DNA of 64,000 bases, from assembly GCA_025359985.1 (NCBI GenBank), contig JANYDB010000065.1, positions 1-64,000 of the forward strand. The letters are read 5' to 3'. Every line of letters starts with the position of its first letter. Position 1 is the first letter of the stretch. The notes beneath the pieces were generated by a model. That model was not told where the DNA came from. It saw nothing but the letters and a program-made list of their open reading frames with translations, and searched no databases. Shown here in pieces: positions 16,398 to 23,980 of the stretch. Source of the stretch: Burkholderiales bacterium. GTDB taxonomy: Bacteria; Pseudomonadota; Gammaproteobacteria; Burkholderiales; Usitatibacteraceae. A program made the position numbers and the translations under genes.

Positions 16398-17225
16398 TCA
16401 CTGTGGCAAATTCTGGAAACGACGACGGCGTAACACGGCTGCGTTAGGGTCAACCGGTGCGGTGACTTGCGCAGGCTGGCCCGGTGGCGCTAATGAGCTG
16501 GCTTCTGCCGCTGATTTAATATTCACCAGCGGCATGCCCGCGCCGGTATTTTGTGGGTTAACCGGAGGCGACGGGAATGGGGCTGAAGGCAACACCGCAC
16601 CGCCCGCGAATTGGCCTGGGATATTGCCATTGCCTTGCATACCGGGGCCAGGCATCTGTAGCGGCATACCCGGTGCTGCAACCAGAGCCGTTGGCGCAAC
16701 CCGCGGCGAGGCGGCAGTACGCAAGGTTAGCTCTTCGGTTTCATCGCCTTGCCGCAGAACCACCCGAGTTGGCTCCACAGTATCAACTTTGATGCCGCTG
16801 CCTGGCCCAACCTCCGCGCCCTTGTTGGCTCGCAGCGATTTACCCGAGGCGGTTTCAACCAGGAAGGCAACGGTCATGGTGTTATTGATAGAGGTGCCAG
16901 TTAATTTGTATTGCCCTTTTTTCATACTCGAAACGGCCACCGCCGTACCTTCCGGCGCAGGGCGGCGGGTAGAAATAAACAAGGGGCGTTCCACGGTTTC
17001 TTTATAAGTGGGATCAATCGGCGGCGGCACGTACGATGGCAGCAGCCCCTGATCAGCACTTTGCGCAGCCACTTTAAGCGGCACGACCGGCGTTTGTCCA
17101 CTTTGGCCCCAATCGATCTCGTAGCCAATCACCACAGCGGTGCTCGCCAACAGAACGGCTAGCAGCGCGGTAACACCATAGCGGCGCAGCCACGGATGAA
17201 CGAATCGCAGGGTGGCGGGCTTCAT
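16398..17225 (-). CDS. gspN: Type II secretion protein GspN/GspC-like (XpsN type)
   Basis: A 275-residue inner-membrane protein with one TM helix (about 15-34, VTALLAVLLASTAVVIGY) and a periplasmic HR-like domain containing ERPLFISTRRP and 'YKLTGTSINNTMTVAFLVETASGKSLRANKGAEV'. The C-terminus is Pro/Gly/Met-rich; no PDZ domain is present. In Xps-type systems this position is occupied by XpsN, the functional counterpart of GspC that links the inner-membrane platform to the secretin. Its ATG overlaps the gspM stop by 4 bases. Confidence 0.8.
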   Translation of the reverse strand: MKPATLRFVHPWLRRYGVTALLAVLLASTAVVIGYEIDWGQSGQTPVVPLKVAAQSADQGLLPSYVPPPIDPTYKETVERPLFISTRRPAPEGTAVAVSSMKKGQYKLTGTSINNTMTVAFLVETASGKSLRANKGAEVGPGSGIKVDTVEPTRVVLRQGDETEELTLRTAASPRVAPTALVAAPGMPLQMPGPGMQGNGNIPGQFAGGAVLPSAPFPSPPVNPQNTGAGMPLVNIKSAAEASSLAPPGQPAQVTAPVDPNAAVLRRRRFQNLPQ

Positions 17226-17860
17226 GTCTTGCTCACCGATGTCGCCGCCGCATTGGTAGCATTGGTAGCAGTGGCCGCTGAAGTCGGCACTATCGGGCTA
17301 AAACCTGCCACCTCAAACTGCACATATAAATCGGGCTCGACCCCGGGTGCTGGCTTGAAACCCGGCGGCACTTGCGAGCGCACGATGAGGCTATCTACAA
17401 ACAAATAGGGCTCCTTCGTTTCCAGCGCGTAAAGCACGCGCCGCAAATTTTGAATGGTCATACTCATCTGGACGGTGGCGGCAATTTGGCGATAGCCGCC
17501 ATCTTCTTTATTCGCCATGGCCTGCGTCGATAAAATTCGGCCACCATTATTTTCGATACTCGATTTTGCGAGGTCCTGAAGCTCAGCAGAGGCGAGCGCG
17601 GGCGTGGCACCTTTCAGATAGAATTTTTTGCTGTCTTTGGTACGCAGGACTTCAACTGAACGCAGCAGTCGTGGGCGGCTTTGATTCAGCGTCGCATAGG
17701 CACTCAGCAGGCGCGACATTTTTGCGTTCGAGGCATCATAGTGCTCGTGCGCTAAATAGGTGGGAACAGCAAGCGCCGCAATAAAAGCCAGCACCAGCAA
17801 CGCCAGCAGTGAGAGTGCTGCTACCCGGTTTGCGCGGGGCGTTTTAAGCATGCGCATCAT
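17222..17860 (-). CDS. gspM: Type II secretion platform protein GspM
   Basis: A 212-residue bitopic protein: N-terminal TM helix (VAALSLLALLVLAFIAALAVPTYLA), then a coiled coil and ferredoxin-like periplasmic domain ('LQDLAKSSIENNGGRILSTQAM', 'VQMSMTIQNLRRVLYALETKEPYLFVDSLIVRSQ') typical of GspM/PilO-like proteins. It works with GspL in the inner-membrane platform. Four-base overlaps with gspL upstream and gspN downstream indicate coupled translation. The Ala/Thr/Asn-rich C-terminus looks disordered. Confidence 0.85.
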   Translation of the reverse strand: MMRMLKTPRANRVAALSLLALLVLAFIAALAVPTYLAHEHYDASNAKMSRLLSAYATLNQSRPRLLRSVEVLRTKDSKKFYLKGATPALASAELQDLAKSSIENNGGRILSTQAMANKEDGGYRQIAATVQMSMTIQNLRRVLYALETKEPYLFVDSLIVRSQVPPGFKPAPGVEPDLYVQFEVAGFSPIVPTSAATATNATNAAATSVSKT

Positions 17861-19341
17861 AGGGCCTTAGCATCTATGGCCGCTTTTGCAGAACCTGGAG
17901 TTGGCGCTTGTGCGGCAGCTGGTAAGGTTAAGTTAAGCGGAGAGGAAGAATGAGCAGGAACATAGACCGGCACGGGTTCGAGTGCGCGAGGCGGCGCTAT
18001 GGGTGATGCCGCCGAGCTGGGTAAGGAGGGCGATACAGTAGAAGACACGGCAGCAGGCATTGCAGTTGACGCACCGCCCGGGCCAGCCGCACCATTGCCG
18101 TTCTCCAGCGCAATCGCCATCAAGGGTGGCAATGAGCGCGGCTTTAATTCAGTCGCGATCTGAAAACGCTCCAGCGACGGCTGACTGCCACGAACGGTTT
18201 GCGCCCGTTGGGACGCGTTTTGCAGCAGCCTGGATTGTTCCAACAGTGCAATCATCTTTGATGCCGACTCCGCCTCACCTGTTAATTGCACCTCATGTAC
18301 GGGTGGCCCTGATTTATTGGTGAGGGCTTTCATTTCAAGATTCATCAGCCAAGTGGTGTCGGGTGACAATCGCGTCAGCTCTTCCACCACTTCCAGAGCG
18401 GGCTGGGTGGCATATTTTTTAGCGGTGGCAAAATTATATTCCTGCAATAAACGCGTGAATTCTGCTTCGACTTTGCGCGTAACCTCGCCCTCGATTTGCG
18501 CTTTTTGCACGATAGGCTGTAACCCAATGGCGCGTTCCCGCTTTTGCCAAATCGGCACGACGATAACAACTAGTGCGAGCAACGCAACCAGGCTGATCAA
18601 CAGCAAATTTATGATCTGGCCACGAGTGAGACGGCGCGCTGGCTTTTCGGCAAGCGGCAGTAAATCAAACCGTGGACTGCCGGTGTCGTTGACCACACCC
18701 AGACTGAGCACTCTGACACCGGCGTCACGCAAAATGTGCAGCGCCGAATGCAAGGCGGGGCGCGGCACAGCGAGCAATTCCACACTCACCATTAAAGCAC
18801 CTTCACTATTTTTGTTGCTCACCATACCGGCAGCCCGGCGCGCATCAAAATAAACCTGCGACGCGGTAAACGGGGTTTGTCGATCCATATCAAATGCCAT
18901 CACATCATGCAGATTTTCAAGCGTTGCCGCCGGATAGCTGACCATTTTTTGCAGCGCCATTGCAGGCGCGATGAGCAAGCGAATATCTTTGATGCGGCCA
19001 CTTAGCGCAGCCTGTATAGCGCGTTTTAATTCATCCGGGCTACGCATGCCCGCATCGGCAGCGGTCATTTCGATTCTGCTGGTGCTGATGTTTGCATCTG
19101 TCTTGATCTTGGTCTGGGTTTGGGTCTGGGCCACAGACGCGAACGCAAATGCCAACGATTTTCCGTCATAAACGACTTCGGTAATATCGTCTTCGTTATT
19201 CAGCCAGCGCGCTGAAAACGGCGCGAACACCGAGCGCAGCTCACTTGACCACCAGCGCCAGAAATCGGCAAGGCCCAGGCGCTGCGCGGTGGTGCGCGCC
19301 GTGGTGAGTATAAAAGACGGGGTAGATGCCATAGCCATCAT
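17857..19341 (-). CDS. gspL: Type II secretion platform protein GspL (PilM/PilN-like)
   Basis: A 494-residue protein with a cytoplasmic, PilM-like N-terminal half ('LRLLIAP'-type strands, 'HDVMAFDMDRQTPF', 'VLSLGVVND'), one TM helix at about 245-265 (INLLLISLVALLALVVIVVPIW), and a PilN-like periplasmic domain with a coiled coil ('EVVEELTRLSPDTTWLMNLEMK', 'VHEVQLTGEAESASKMIALLEQS'). A Pro/Ala-rich tail of about 100 residues follows. It couples the GspE ATPase to the platform. Residues about 75-83 (QTQTQTKIK) are encoded by a 6-bp repeat. The ATG overlaps the gspK stop. Confidence 0.85.
   Translation of the reverse strand: MMAMASTPSFILTTARTTAQRLGLADFWRWWSSELRSVFAPFSARWLNNEDDITEVVYDGKSLAFAFASVAQTQTQTKIKTDANISTSRIEMTAADAGMRSPDELKRAIQAALSGRIKDIRLLIAPAMALQKMVSYPAATLENLHDVMAFDMDRQTPFTASQVYFDARRAAGMVSNKNSEGALMVSVELLAVPRPALHSALHILRDAGVRVLSLGVVNDTGSPRFDLLPLAEKPARRLTRGQIINLLLISLVALLALVVIVVPIWQKRERAIGLQPIVQKAQIEGEVTRKVEAEFTRLLQEYNFATAKKYATQPALEVVEELTRLSPDTTWLMNLEMKALTNKSGPPVHEVQLTGEAESASKMIALLEQSRLLQNASQRAQTVRGSQPSLERFQIATELKPRSLPPLMAIALENGNGAAGPGGASTAMPAAVSSTVSPSLPSSAASPIAPPRALEPVPVYVPAHSSSPLNLTLPAAAQAPTPGSAKAAIDAKAL
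19096..19134. repeat. gspL: Degenerate 6-bp tandem repeat in gspL
   Basis: Hexamers TTGATC, TTGGTC, TGGGTT, TGGGTC, TGGGCC in tandem encode QTQTQTKIK on the minus strand. Confidence 0.7.
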
Positions 19342-20345
19342 TTTACCTGTGCTGGTGAGGCTGCGGCTGGATTAACCAAACCTGCCGCCGTCATGCTGGA
19401 AGCGGGTGCCGAAAGATTATCCTGAACCGGCTGCTCGCGTCCTTCCTTCCACTGCAAAAACGCATAAAACCGTTTGGGATTGCCGAGCTGACGGCCAACG
19501 GCCTCACGTACAAAGCTGGCTCCATCGGGCATTTTTGCCTCGGCGCGAAGCTGAGTCATATAGCCACTACCGACCGATGAATAAAGCGCGCCTGCCGCAA
19601 ATATCGGGATCGCCGTCTTGGCCGCGCGCGCCTGATCGCGAAGCACCAGGTAAGCATCAATTTGTTCGTCGACTACATTCGGAATCGCCCGTAGCACCTC
19701 ACGCGTGGCGATCTGGGTATACACGCCGGGTTGACGCGAATAAATCGTGATCAGCGGTGCGATCCGCTGATAGAGCTCCGGCGTCATGCCGAGCACCCGT
19801 TTTAATTCTTCAATGGCCTGAAACGGCGCATTGGCCGGTTTGTATTTAAGACCTGCGGCCAGATACTCAGCCTCCTCGGCGCCGTGCAGGCGCTTGACCG
19901 TATCGGCATCGCGCCAATCCGCCATCGCATCGACCATCGCGATGGCTTCATCGGCGCTTAATCCCTGCGACTGGAACAAATTGCGTAACAGCGCTTCAAG
20001 CGCGGTGTTGATATCAATTTTGCCAGCTTCATCCGTCATGGTTATCGTCAGGGCGGCATCTTGATAAGCCCATTCACGTGCAACGCCATCGGCTGCCCAG
20101 CGATCCGGCGTGTTGATCGGCTTGAATAATTCAAACATCGCCCGCTGTATGCCCGCGTTGGCGGCCGCTTCCGCTTTAGCGCGACCGACACCGTTGGTAA
20201 CAACCTGAATATCGCTGCGCATCACGGAGACAAAGCTGGCCGCAATCAGCGACAGCAAAGTGATCACCCACAAAACGATAATGATGGCGATCCCTCGCTG
20301 CGTATTTTTTTGACGCGACAGGCTGATTATTTTCACGGCGATCAT
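19338..20345 (-). CDS. gspK: Type II secretion minor pseudopilin GspK
   Basis: A 335-residue protein from the ATG at 20345, 4 bases after the gspJ stop; upstream in-frame starts at 20393 and 20429 would overlap gspJ. A prepilin peptidase site QRG|IAIIIVLWVITLLSLIAASF opens the hydrophobic helix. The body holds 'MTDEAGKIDINTA', 'DAMADWRDADTVKRLHGAE' and 'ERVLGM'-type helix-hairpin-helix segments, characteristic of GspK. It caps the pseudopilus tip with GspI and GspJ. It lacks Glu at +5 of the mature protein, as is usual for GspK. Confidence 0.9.
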   Translation of the reverse strand: MIAVKIISLSRQKNTQRGIAIIIVLWVITLLSLIAASFVSVMRSDIQVVTNGVGRAKAEAAANAGIQRAMFELFKPINTPDRWAADGVAREWAYQDAALTITMTDEAGKIDINTALEALLRNLFQSQGLSADEAIAMVDAMADWRDADTVKRLHGAEEAEYLAAGLKYKPANAPFQAIEELKRVLGMTPELYQRIAPLITIYSRQPGVYTQIATREVLRAIPNVVDEQIDAYLVLRDQARAAKTAIPIFAAGALYSSVGSGYMTQLRAEAKMPDGASFVREAVGRQLGNPKRFYAFLQWKEGREQPVQDNLSAPASSMTAAGLVNPAAASPAQVK

Positions 20346-20349
20346 GGGG

Positions 20350-21141
20350 TCATGCTCGACGTGACCCGCATTGACGCTGAAAATTGTTTTCATAACAGCC
20401 GGCTTCTTCACCGATTTTCGGCTGCACAATCAGCTCGGGTGGATCGCGCCCATGATCTGTTTTGAAACTAAATTTAATCAGCTGCGGCATGCGCAATGGG
20501 TAATTCCATTCGCTCATCCATTGCGGATCCACCAAGTCATTTTCGGCGCCGAAATAACTAATCTCCATGGATGCAATGCCGCCTAATAACTTGGTGGCCT
20601 GCGCGTCAGGTACGCTGTCCAATTCAGACCAATCTTTGGCTTGCAGATCAAATGATTCGCGCGTCAGATATAGCGCTTTGCCGCGTCGGCTGACGCTGAT
20701 ACTGCTTCCTGCGCTGGCAGCTGTGTTGGCGTCCGCATTAACATCATCCCGCAGTTGCAAGCGCGCCCATTGCAGCCCGCCGTCCTTTAAACCGGCATCC
20801 AGATTAAGCGCCGTGACAAAACGGATTTCATCTTTGGTTCCGGCAAAAGCAATTTGTGAAGTCGGCACGCCGCGCCAGCGAACCGGAAATAGCTGCGCAA
20901 ATTCACGCCGGATAAAACTTTGTACGATACGCTGCTGCGCCGCCTCACCAACCCGCGCATCTCCCGCATCCCAAGCGCGGATGCCGACATGCAGCGCGGA
21001 ATAAACCAGCACCATCATCAGCGCCAACAGTGCTAAACCGATGAGCATTTCAAGCAGCGTGAAACCATACTGCGCCTGTTGACCATACTGGCCCCGCGGA
21101 ACTGCGTGATCACGCAGACTATTTTTGATGGCGGCGCTCAT
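20350..21141 (-). CDS. gspJ: Type II secretion minor pseudopilin GspJ
   Basis: A 263-residue pseudopilin with the class III signal QYG|FTLLEMLIGLALLALMMVLVYSAL, followed by a globular domain ('AQQRIVQSFIRREFAQLFPVRW', 'QIAFAGTKDEIRFVT', 'LRMPQLIKFSFKTDHGRDPPELIVQP') typical of GspJ. It forms the tip complex with GspI and GspK. ATG overlaps the gspI stop (ATGA); the next gene starts 4 bases after its stop. Confidence 0.92.
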   Translation of the reverse strand: MSAAIKNSLRDHAVPRGQYGQQAQYGFTLLEMLIGLALLALMMVLVYSALHVGIRAWDAGDARVGEAAQQRIVQSFIRREFAQLFPVRWRGVPTSQIAFAGTKDEIRFVTALNLDAGLKDGGLQWARLQLRDDVNADANTAASAGSSISVSRRGKALYLTRESFDLQAKDWSELDSVPDAQATKLLGGIASMEISYFGAENDLVDPQWMSEWNYPLRMPQLIKFSFKTDHGRDPPELIVQPKIGEEAGCYENNFQRQCGSRRA

Positions 21142-21671
21142 GTTTTTGCGCCGATTAACAATGTGTTCAAAACGATTTTCCGCTCGCGTTGGTCGTCGCT
21201 TTTAAAACTCACCGTCAGCGACACATCATAAAGCCTTACCGCCATTAGCGACTCAATATCAACCGGGTTTGCCGTGGCTTCCTTGGGGGCTGGATCAACA
21301 TACGGCGTGATCAATAAGCGCCACTGAAAATCATCATTAAAGCGGCCATTGGTATCGCCTTCCTGCAAGATGTTTTCAATCCCGACGGAAGCCAGTTTCG
21401 ATTCCGCCATCATGGTTGCTTTCGCATACTGATCGGCTAAGCCCGCACCGTTCACGCCGCGCGAAAAGACCTGCATCAAAATGCCCATCGCCAGCGCCAA
21501 CAGGGTAAAGGCAACCAGAATCTCCAATAACGAAAACCCGCGTGATTGATGCAGTGGGCGCAAGGGATGCAGGAGCCGCGGATAGCGCGGGCAATGCAGA
21601 AACGGCACTGCATGAATAGCTGAAGACACCCTATCCACGGGGGTTTCCAGCCAGTTCTGAAATCGTGACAC
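21138..21671 (-). CDS. gspI: Type II secretion minor pseudopilin GspI
   Basis: Pseudopilin with SRG|FSLLEILVAFTLLALAMGILMQVF, then a short globular domain with 'AMMAESKLASVGIE'-like helix and 'RLYDVSLTVSFKSDDQRERKIVLNTLLIG'. The start is uncertain: GTG at 21671 overlaps gspH by 41 bases and gives an unusually long pre-helix leader (45 residues), while GTG at 21629, two bases after the gspH stop, also works. It nucleates the pseudopilus tip. Confidence 0.88.
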   Translation of the reverse strand: MSRFQNWLETPVDRVSSAIHAVPFLHCPRYPRLLHPLRPLHQSRGFSLLEILVAFTLLALAMGILMQVFSRGVNGAGLADQYAKATMMAESKLASVGIENILQEGDTNGRFNDDFQWRLLITPYVDPAPKEATANPVDIESLMAVRLYDVSLTVSFKSDDQRERKIVLNTLLIGAKT

Positions 21672-22119
21672 GGCCCGTCAACCAATCGATATCAACCGCA
21701 AAATCACGCCCACCCGCACCCACGGTGACCCGCCCGCCATTGGATGAACCGTCGGGGAAAAAACGGATTGAACCGATTTTTTCCGACACCAGATCAGCTT
21801 GCGAGGTGTAGAGTTTTACGTCGATTTTTTCATTCAGCTTATGCACCCGCGCATCGTTTTGCACCCTAAATACATGCGCATCAAGATCAAGCGTCAGCGT
21901 CGCTTCACGCTTGCTGTTGATGGCGGTGTCACGCGTCATACGCAGCCCGATGGCAACCGCGCGCACATTGGTTTTAAGCTCCGGCCCCGAAACGCCGCCG
22001 AACGCAAGCTTGGGCAGCAGCGCATAAGCCAGGCCAATCAAGACGATGACCACCACCATTTCGATGAGAGTGAAGCCACGTTGGCGCACCTTCATCTGCA
22101 TTTGTGTTTGCATGCGCAT
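21631..22119 (-). CDS. gspH: Type II secretion minor pseudopilin GspH
   Basis: A 162-residue pseudopilin. The prepilin peptidase site is QRG|FTLIEMVVVIVLIGLAYALLPKL; the body has 'LRMTRDTAINSKREATLTLDLDAHVFRV' and 'GSIRFFPDGSSNGGRVTVGAGG', as in GspH/FimT. The leader MRMQTQMQMKVRQRG is encoded by a 6-bp repeat and offers several possible starts. It joins GspG in the pseudopilus shaft or tip. Confidence 0.9.
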   Translation of the reverse strand: MRMQTQMQMKVRQRGFTLIEMVVVIVLIGLAYALLPKLAFGGVSGPELKTNVRAVAIGLRMTRDTAINSKREATLTLDLDAHVFRVQNDARVHKLNEKIDVKLYTSQADLVSEKIGSIRFFPDGSSNGGRVTVGAGGRDFAVDIDWLTGRVTISELAGNPRG

Positions 22120-22122
22120 TTG
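22083..22122. repeat. gspH: Degenerate 6-bp tandem repeat at the gspH start
   Basis: CTTCAT-CTGCAT-TTGTGT-TTGCAT-GCGCAT in tandem covers the gspH initiation region and encodes MRMQTQMQMK on the minus strand, giving several alternative ATG codons. Confidence 0.65.
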
Positions 22123-22163
22123 TTTTCGGGGCGAGCGTTATGTTTGCGACTTTGATATTCGCT

Positions 22164-22619
22164 TTACTGCCAACTTGTAATGTCTTTACTAGCGCCCTCA
22201 CCGCCCTCTTTGCCGTCAGAACCCAGCGAAATAATTTCGAAGGGCCGGTTATCACTGCCGGGAGAGCGATAAATCATTTCATTGTTCCAGGTGTCCTTGA
22301 TAGAGTCGGCATTTTTAACATAGGGGCCGTTCCAGTTAGCCACGCCAGATGGCGCCTGCACCAATGCTTTGAGGCCTTCGGCAGTGGTCGGATAGCGACC
22401 CGTCTCAAGCTTGTATAAATCCAGCTGCGCTGAAATTTCTGCGATATGGCTTTTGGCTAATCCGGCTTTAGCTTGCTCGGCTTTGCCGAAAATACGATTG
22501 CCCGCTGCCGCCACGATTAAACCAATAATCACGATGACGATAATGATTTCAATGAGTGTAAAGCCGTTAGCGGATTGTCGAAAAATACGTGTGCGGGATG
22601 AGCTGAATCGATTGTTCAT
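22164..22619 (-). CDS. gspG: Type II secretion major pseudopilin GspG
   Basis: A 151-residue major pseudopilin: ANG|FTLIEIIIVIVIIGLIVAAAGNRIFGKAEQAK, then 'QLDLYKLETGRYPTTAEGLKALVQAPSGVANWNGPYVK' and 'FEIISLGSDGKEGGEGASKDITSWQ', with the calcium-binding C-terminal loop of GspG. It polymerises into the pseudopilus that pushes substrates through GspD. Length and motifs are standard. Confidence 0.97.
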   Translation of the reverse strand: MNNRFSSSRTRIFRQSANGFTLIEIIIVIVIIGLIVAAAGNRIFGKAEQAKAGLAKSHIAEISAQLDLYKLETGRYPTTAEGLKALVQAPSGVANWNGPYVKNADSIKDTWNNEMIYRSPGSDNRPFEIISLGSDGKEGGEGASKDITSWQ

Positions 22620-22638
22620 GGCAACCTCAAATAAAAAA

Positions 22639-23907
22639 CTAAAGCGGAATATCCATCATGCTGAGCATGGGGTCGAGAATCAGAAACATGATGAAACCAA
22701 TCAACAACGCGAGGCCGATAATCATCACCGGCTGCAGTAGCGCTAACGCCCGTTTGGTCGCCGCAGCTACCTGGCGGTCATAGACCTCGGCAACCTGAAA
22801 CAGCATCTCGTCAAGGCGGCCGGTTTCCTCACCAACGCTGATCATCTGGGTGGCCAATTTGGGAAATATTTTGGCTTCCATCATCGGCTTGGACATGCCG
22901 CGACCTTCTTTGAGTTCGCGCGCTACAAATTCAACCGCGTCGCGAAACACGGCATTACCAAGCGTCTCTTTTAGAATAGCGAGTGAAGCCAACAAAGGCA
23001 CACCGTTCTGCAATAAGGTGGCCAACGAGCGTGAAAACCGCGCCATTTCAATCCGTGCAATCAGAGGGCCCGCAATCGGCCAGCCAAGCAATCGACGATC
23101 CCATCTCATACGTGATGCCGGGTTTGCAAACGAACGCGCCACCAGCCATATCAGCAGCATCGCGATCGCCATCACGATCATCCAATTGCCTTTCAGAAAC
23201 ATGCCCGTCGCCAGCAATGCCTGGGTCGCGGTAGAAAGTGCGGCCCCGGATTGATCAAAAATTTGTTTGAATTGCGGCACCACCACAGTGAGCAAAATCA
23301 TCAACGAGCAAAACGCAGTGCCAAATAAAATCATTGGGTAAATCATCGCCGAGATTACGCTGTCTTTCAGCTCCTTGGCGCGATCAAGATGCTCTGCCAG
23401 GCGCATCAACACGGCTCCTAGCGCGCCGCCCGCCTCACCGGCTTTCACCATGTTGATGTAAAAGCGGGAAAACACATCGCGATGCTGATCGAGCGCCTTG
23501 GATAAGGAGCTGCCGCCGCGAACCTCGTTACGAATGGTGGTCAGCAGGCTGCCAATTTTTTCTTTTTCCGCCAGGTTGATCAGAATTTCAAAGCTGCGAT
23601 CCAATGGCAGACCGGCCTTGAGCAAGGTCGCCAGTTCGCGGGTGATCAGCGATAAATCCGTCGCGTTTAATATTGAACCGGAGAACAATGTTTTAGTGGG
23701 CGAGGTTATGAATGGCCCTGAGCCTGAGCTTGCCCCTCCCCCGCCCGACACCGCCACTGCACCTGATGGACCGACCTCAGCAGCACGAATCGGAATCAGA
23801 CCGAGCGACTGTAGATGGGCGACCACGCCCGATTGCGACGCGCCTTCGAGCACGCCTTCTTTAATATCGCCATCGGCACTGACGGCCTTGTATTGGAAAA
23901 TCGGCAT
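22639..23907 (-). CDS. gspF: Type II secretion inner-membrane protein GspF
   Basis: A 422-residue polytopic platform protein with two repeated cytoplasmic GspF domains ('LITRELATLLKAGLPLDRSFEIL' and 'RFSRSLATLLQNGVPLLASLAIL') and three TM helices (about 190-210, 240-260, 390-415). 'VYDRQVAAATKRALALLQPVMIIGLALLIGFIMFLILDPML' is the conserved end. A Gly/Ser linker (SGGGGASSGSG) at about 55-65 precedes the first domain. It interacts with GspE and pseudopilins. Confidence 0.95.
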   Translation of the reverse strand: MPIFQYKAVSADGDIKEGVLEGASQSGVVAHLQSLGLIPIRAAEVGPSGAVAVSGGGGASSGSGPFITSPTKTLFSGSILNATDLSLITRELATLLKAGLPLDRSFEILINLAEKEKIGSLLTTIRNEVRGGSSLSKALDQHRDVFSRFYINMVKAGEAGGALGAVLMRLAEHLDRAKELKDSVISAMIYPMILFGTAFCSLMILLTVVVPQFKQIFDQSGAALSTATQALLATGMFLKGNWMIVMAIAMLLIWLVARSFANPASRMRWDRRLLGWPIAGPLIARIEMARFSRSLATLLQNGVPLLASLAILKETLGNAVFRDAVEFVARELKEGRGMSKPMMEAKIFPKLATQMISVGEETGRLDEMLFQVAEVYDRQVAAATKRALALLQPVMIIGLALLIGFIMFLILDPMLSMMDIPL

Positions 23908-23980
23908 CGGTTAATGGCTGCTGCTGTTAGTAGGGCTATCGGTGTGGCTATCAATGTAATTGTTAAGGCTAATTCCCATC

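Noticed and set aside
16462-17007. 181-codon plus-strand frame opposite gspN
   Set aside because: The minus strand encodes a gsp operon member with 4-base overlap to gspM; the opposite frame has no features.
20346-20429. Upstream starts for gspK (20393, 20429)
   Set aside because: They overlap the 3' end of gspJ and precede the pseudopilin leader by too many residues; the ATG at 20345 sits 4 bases after the gspJ stop.
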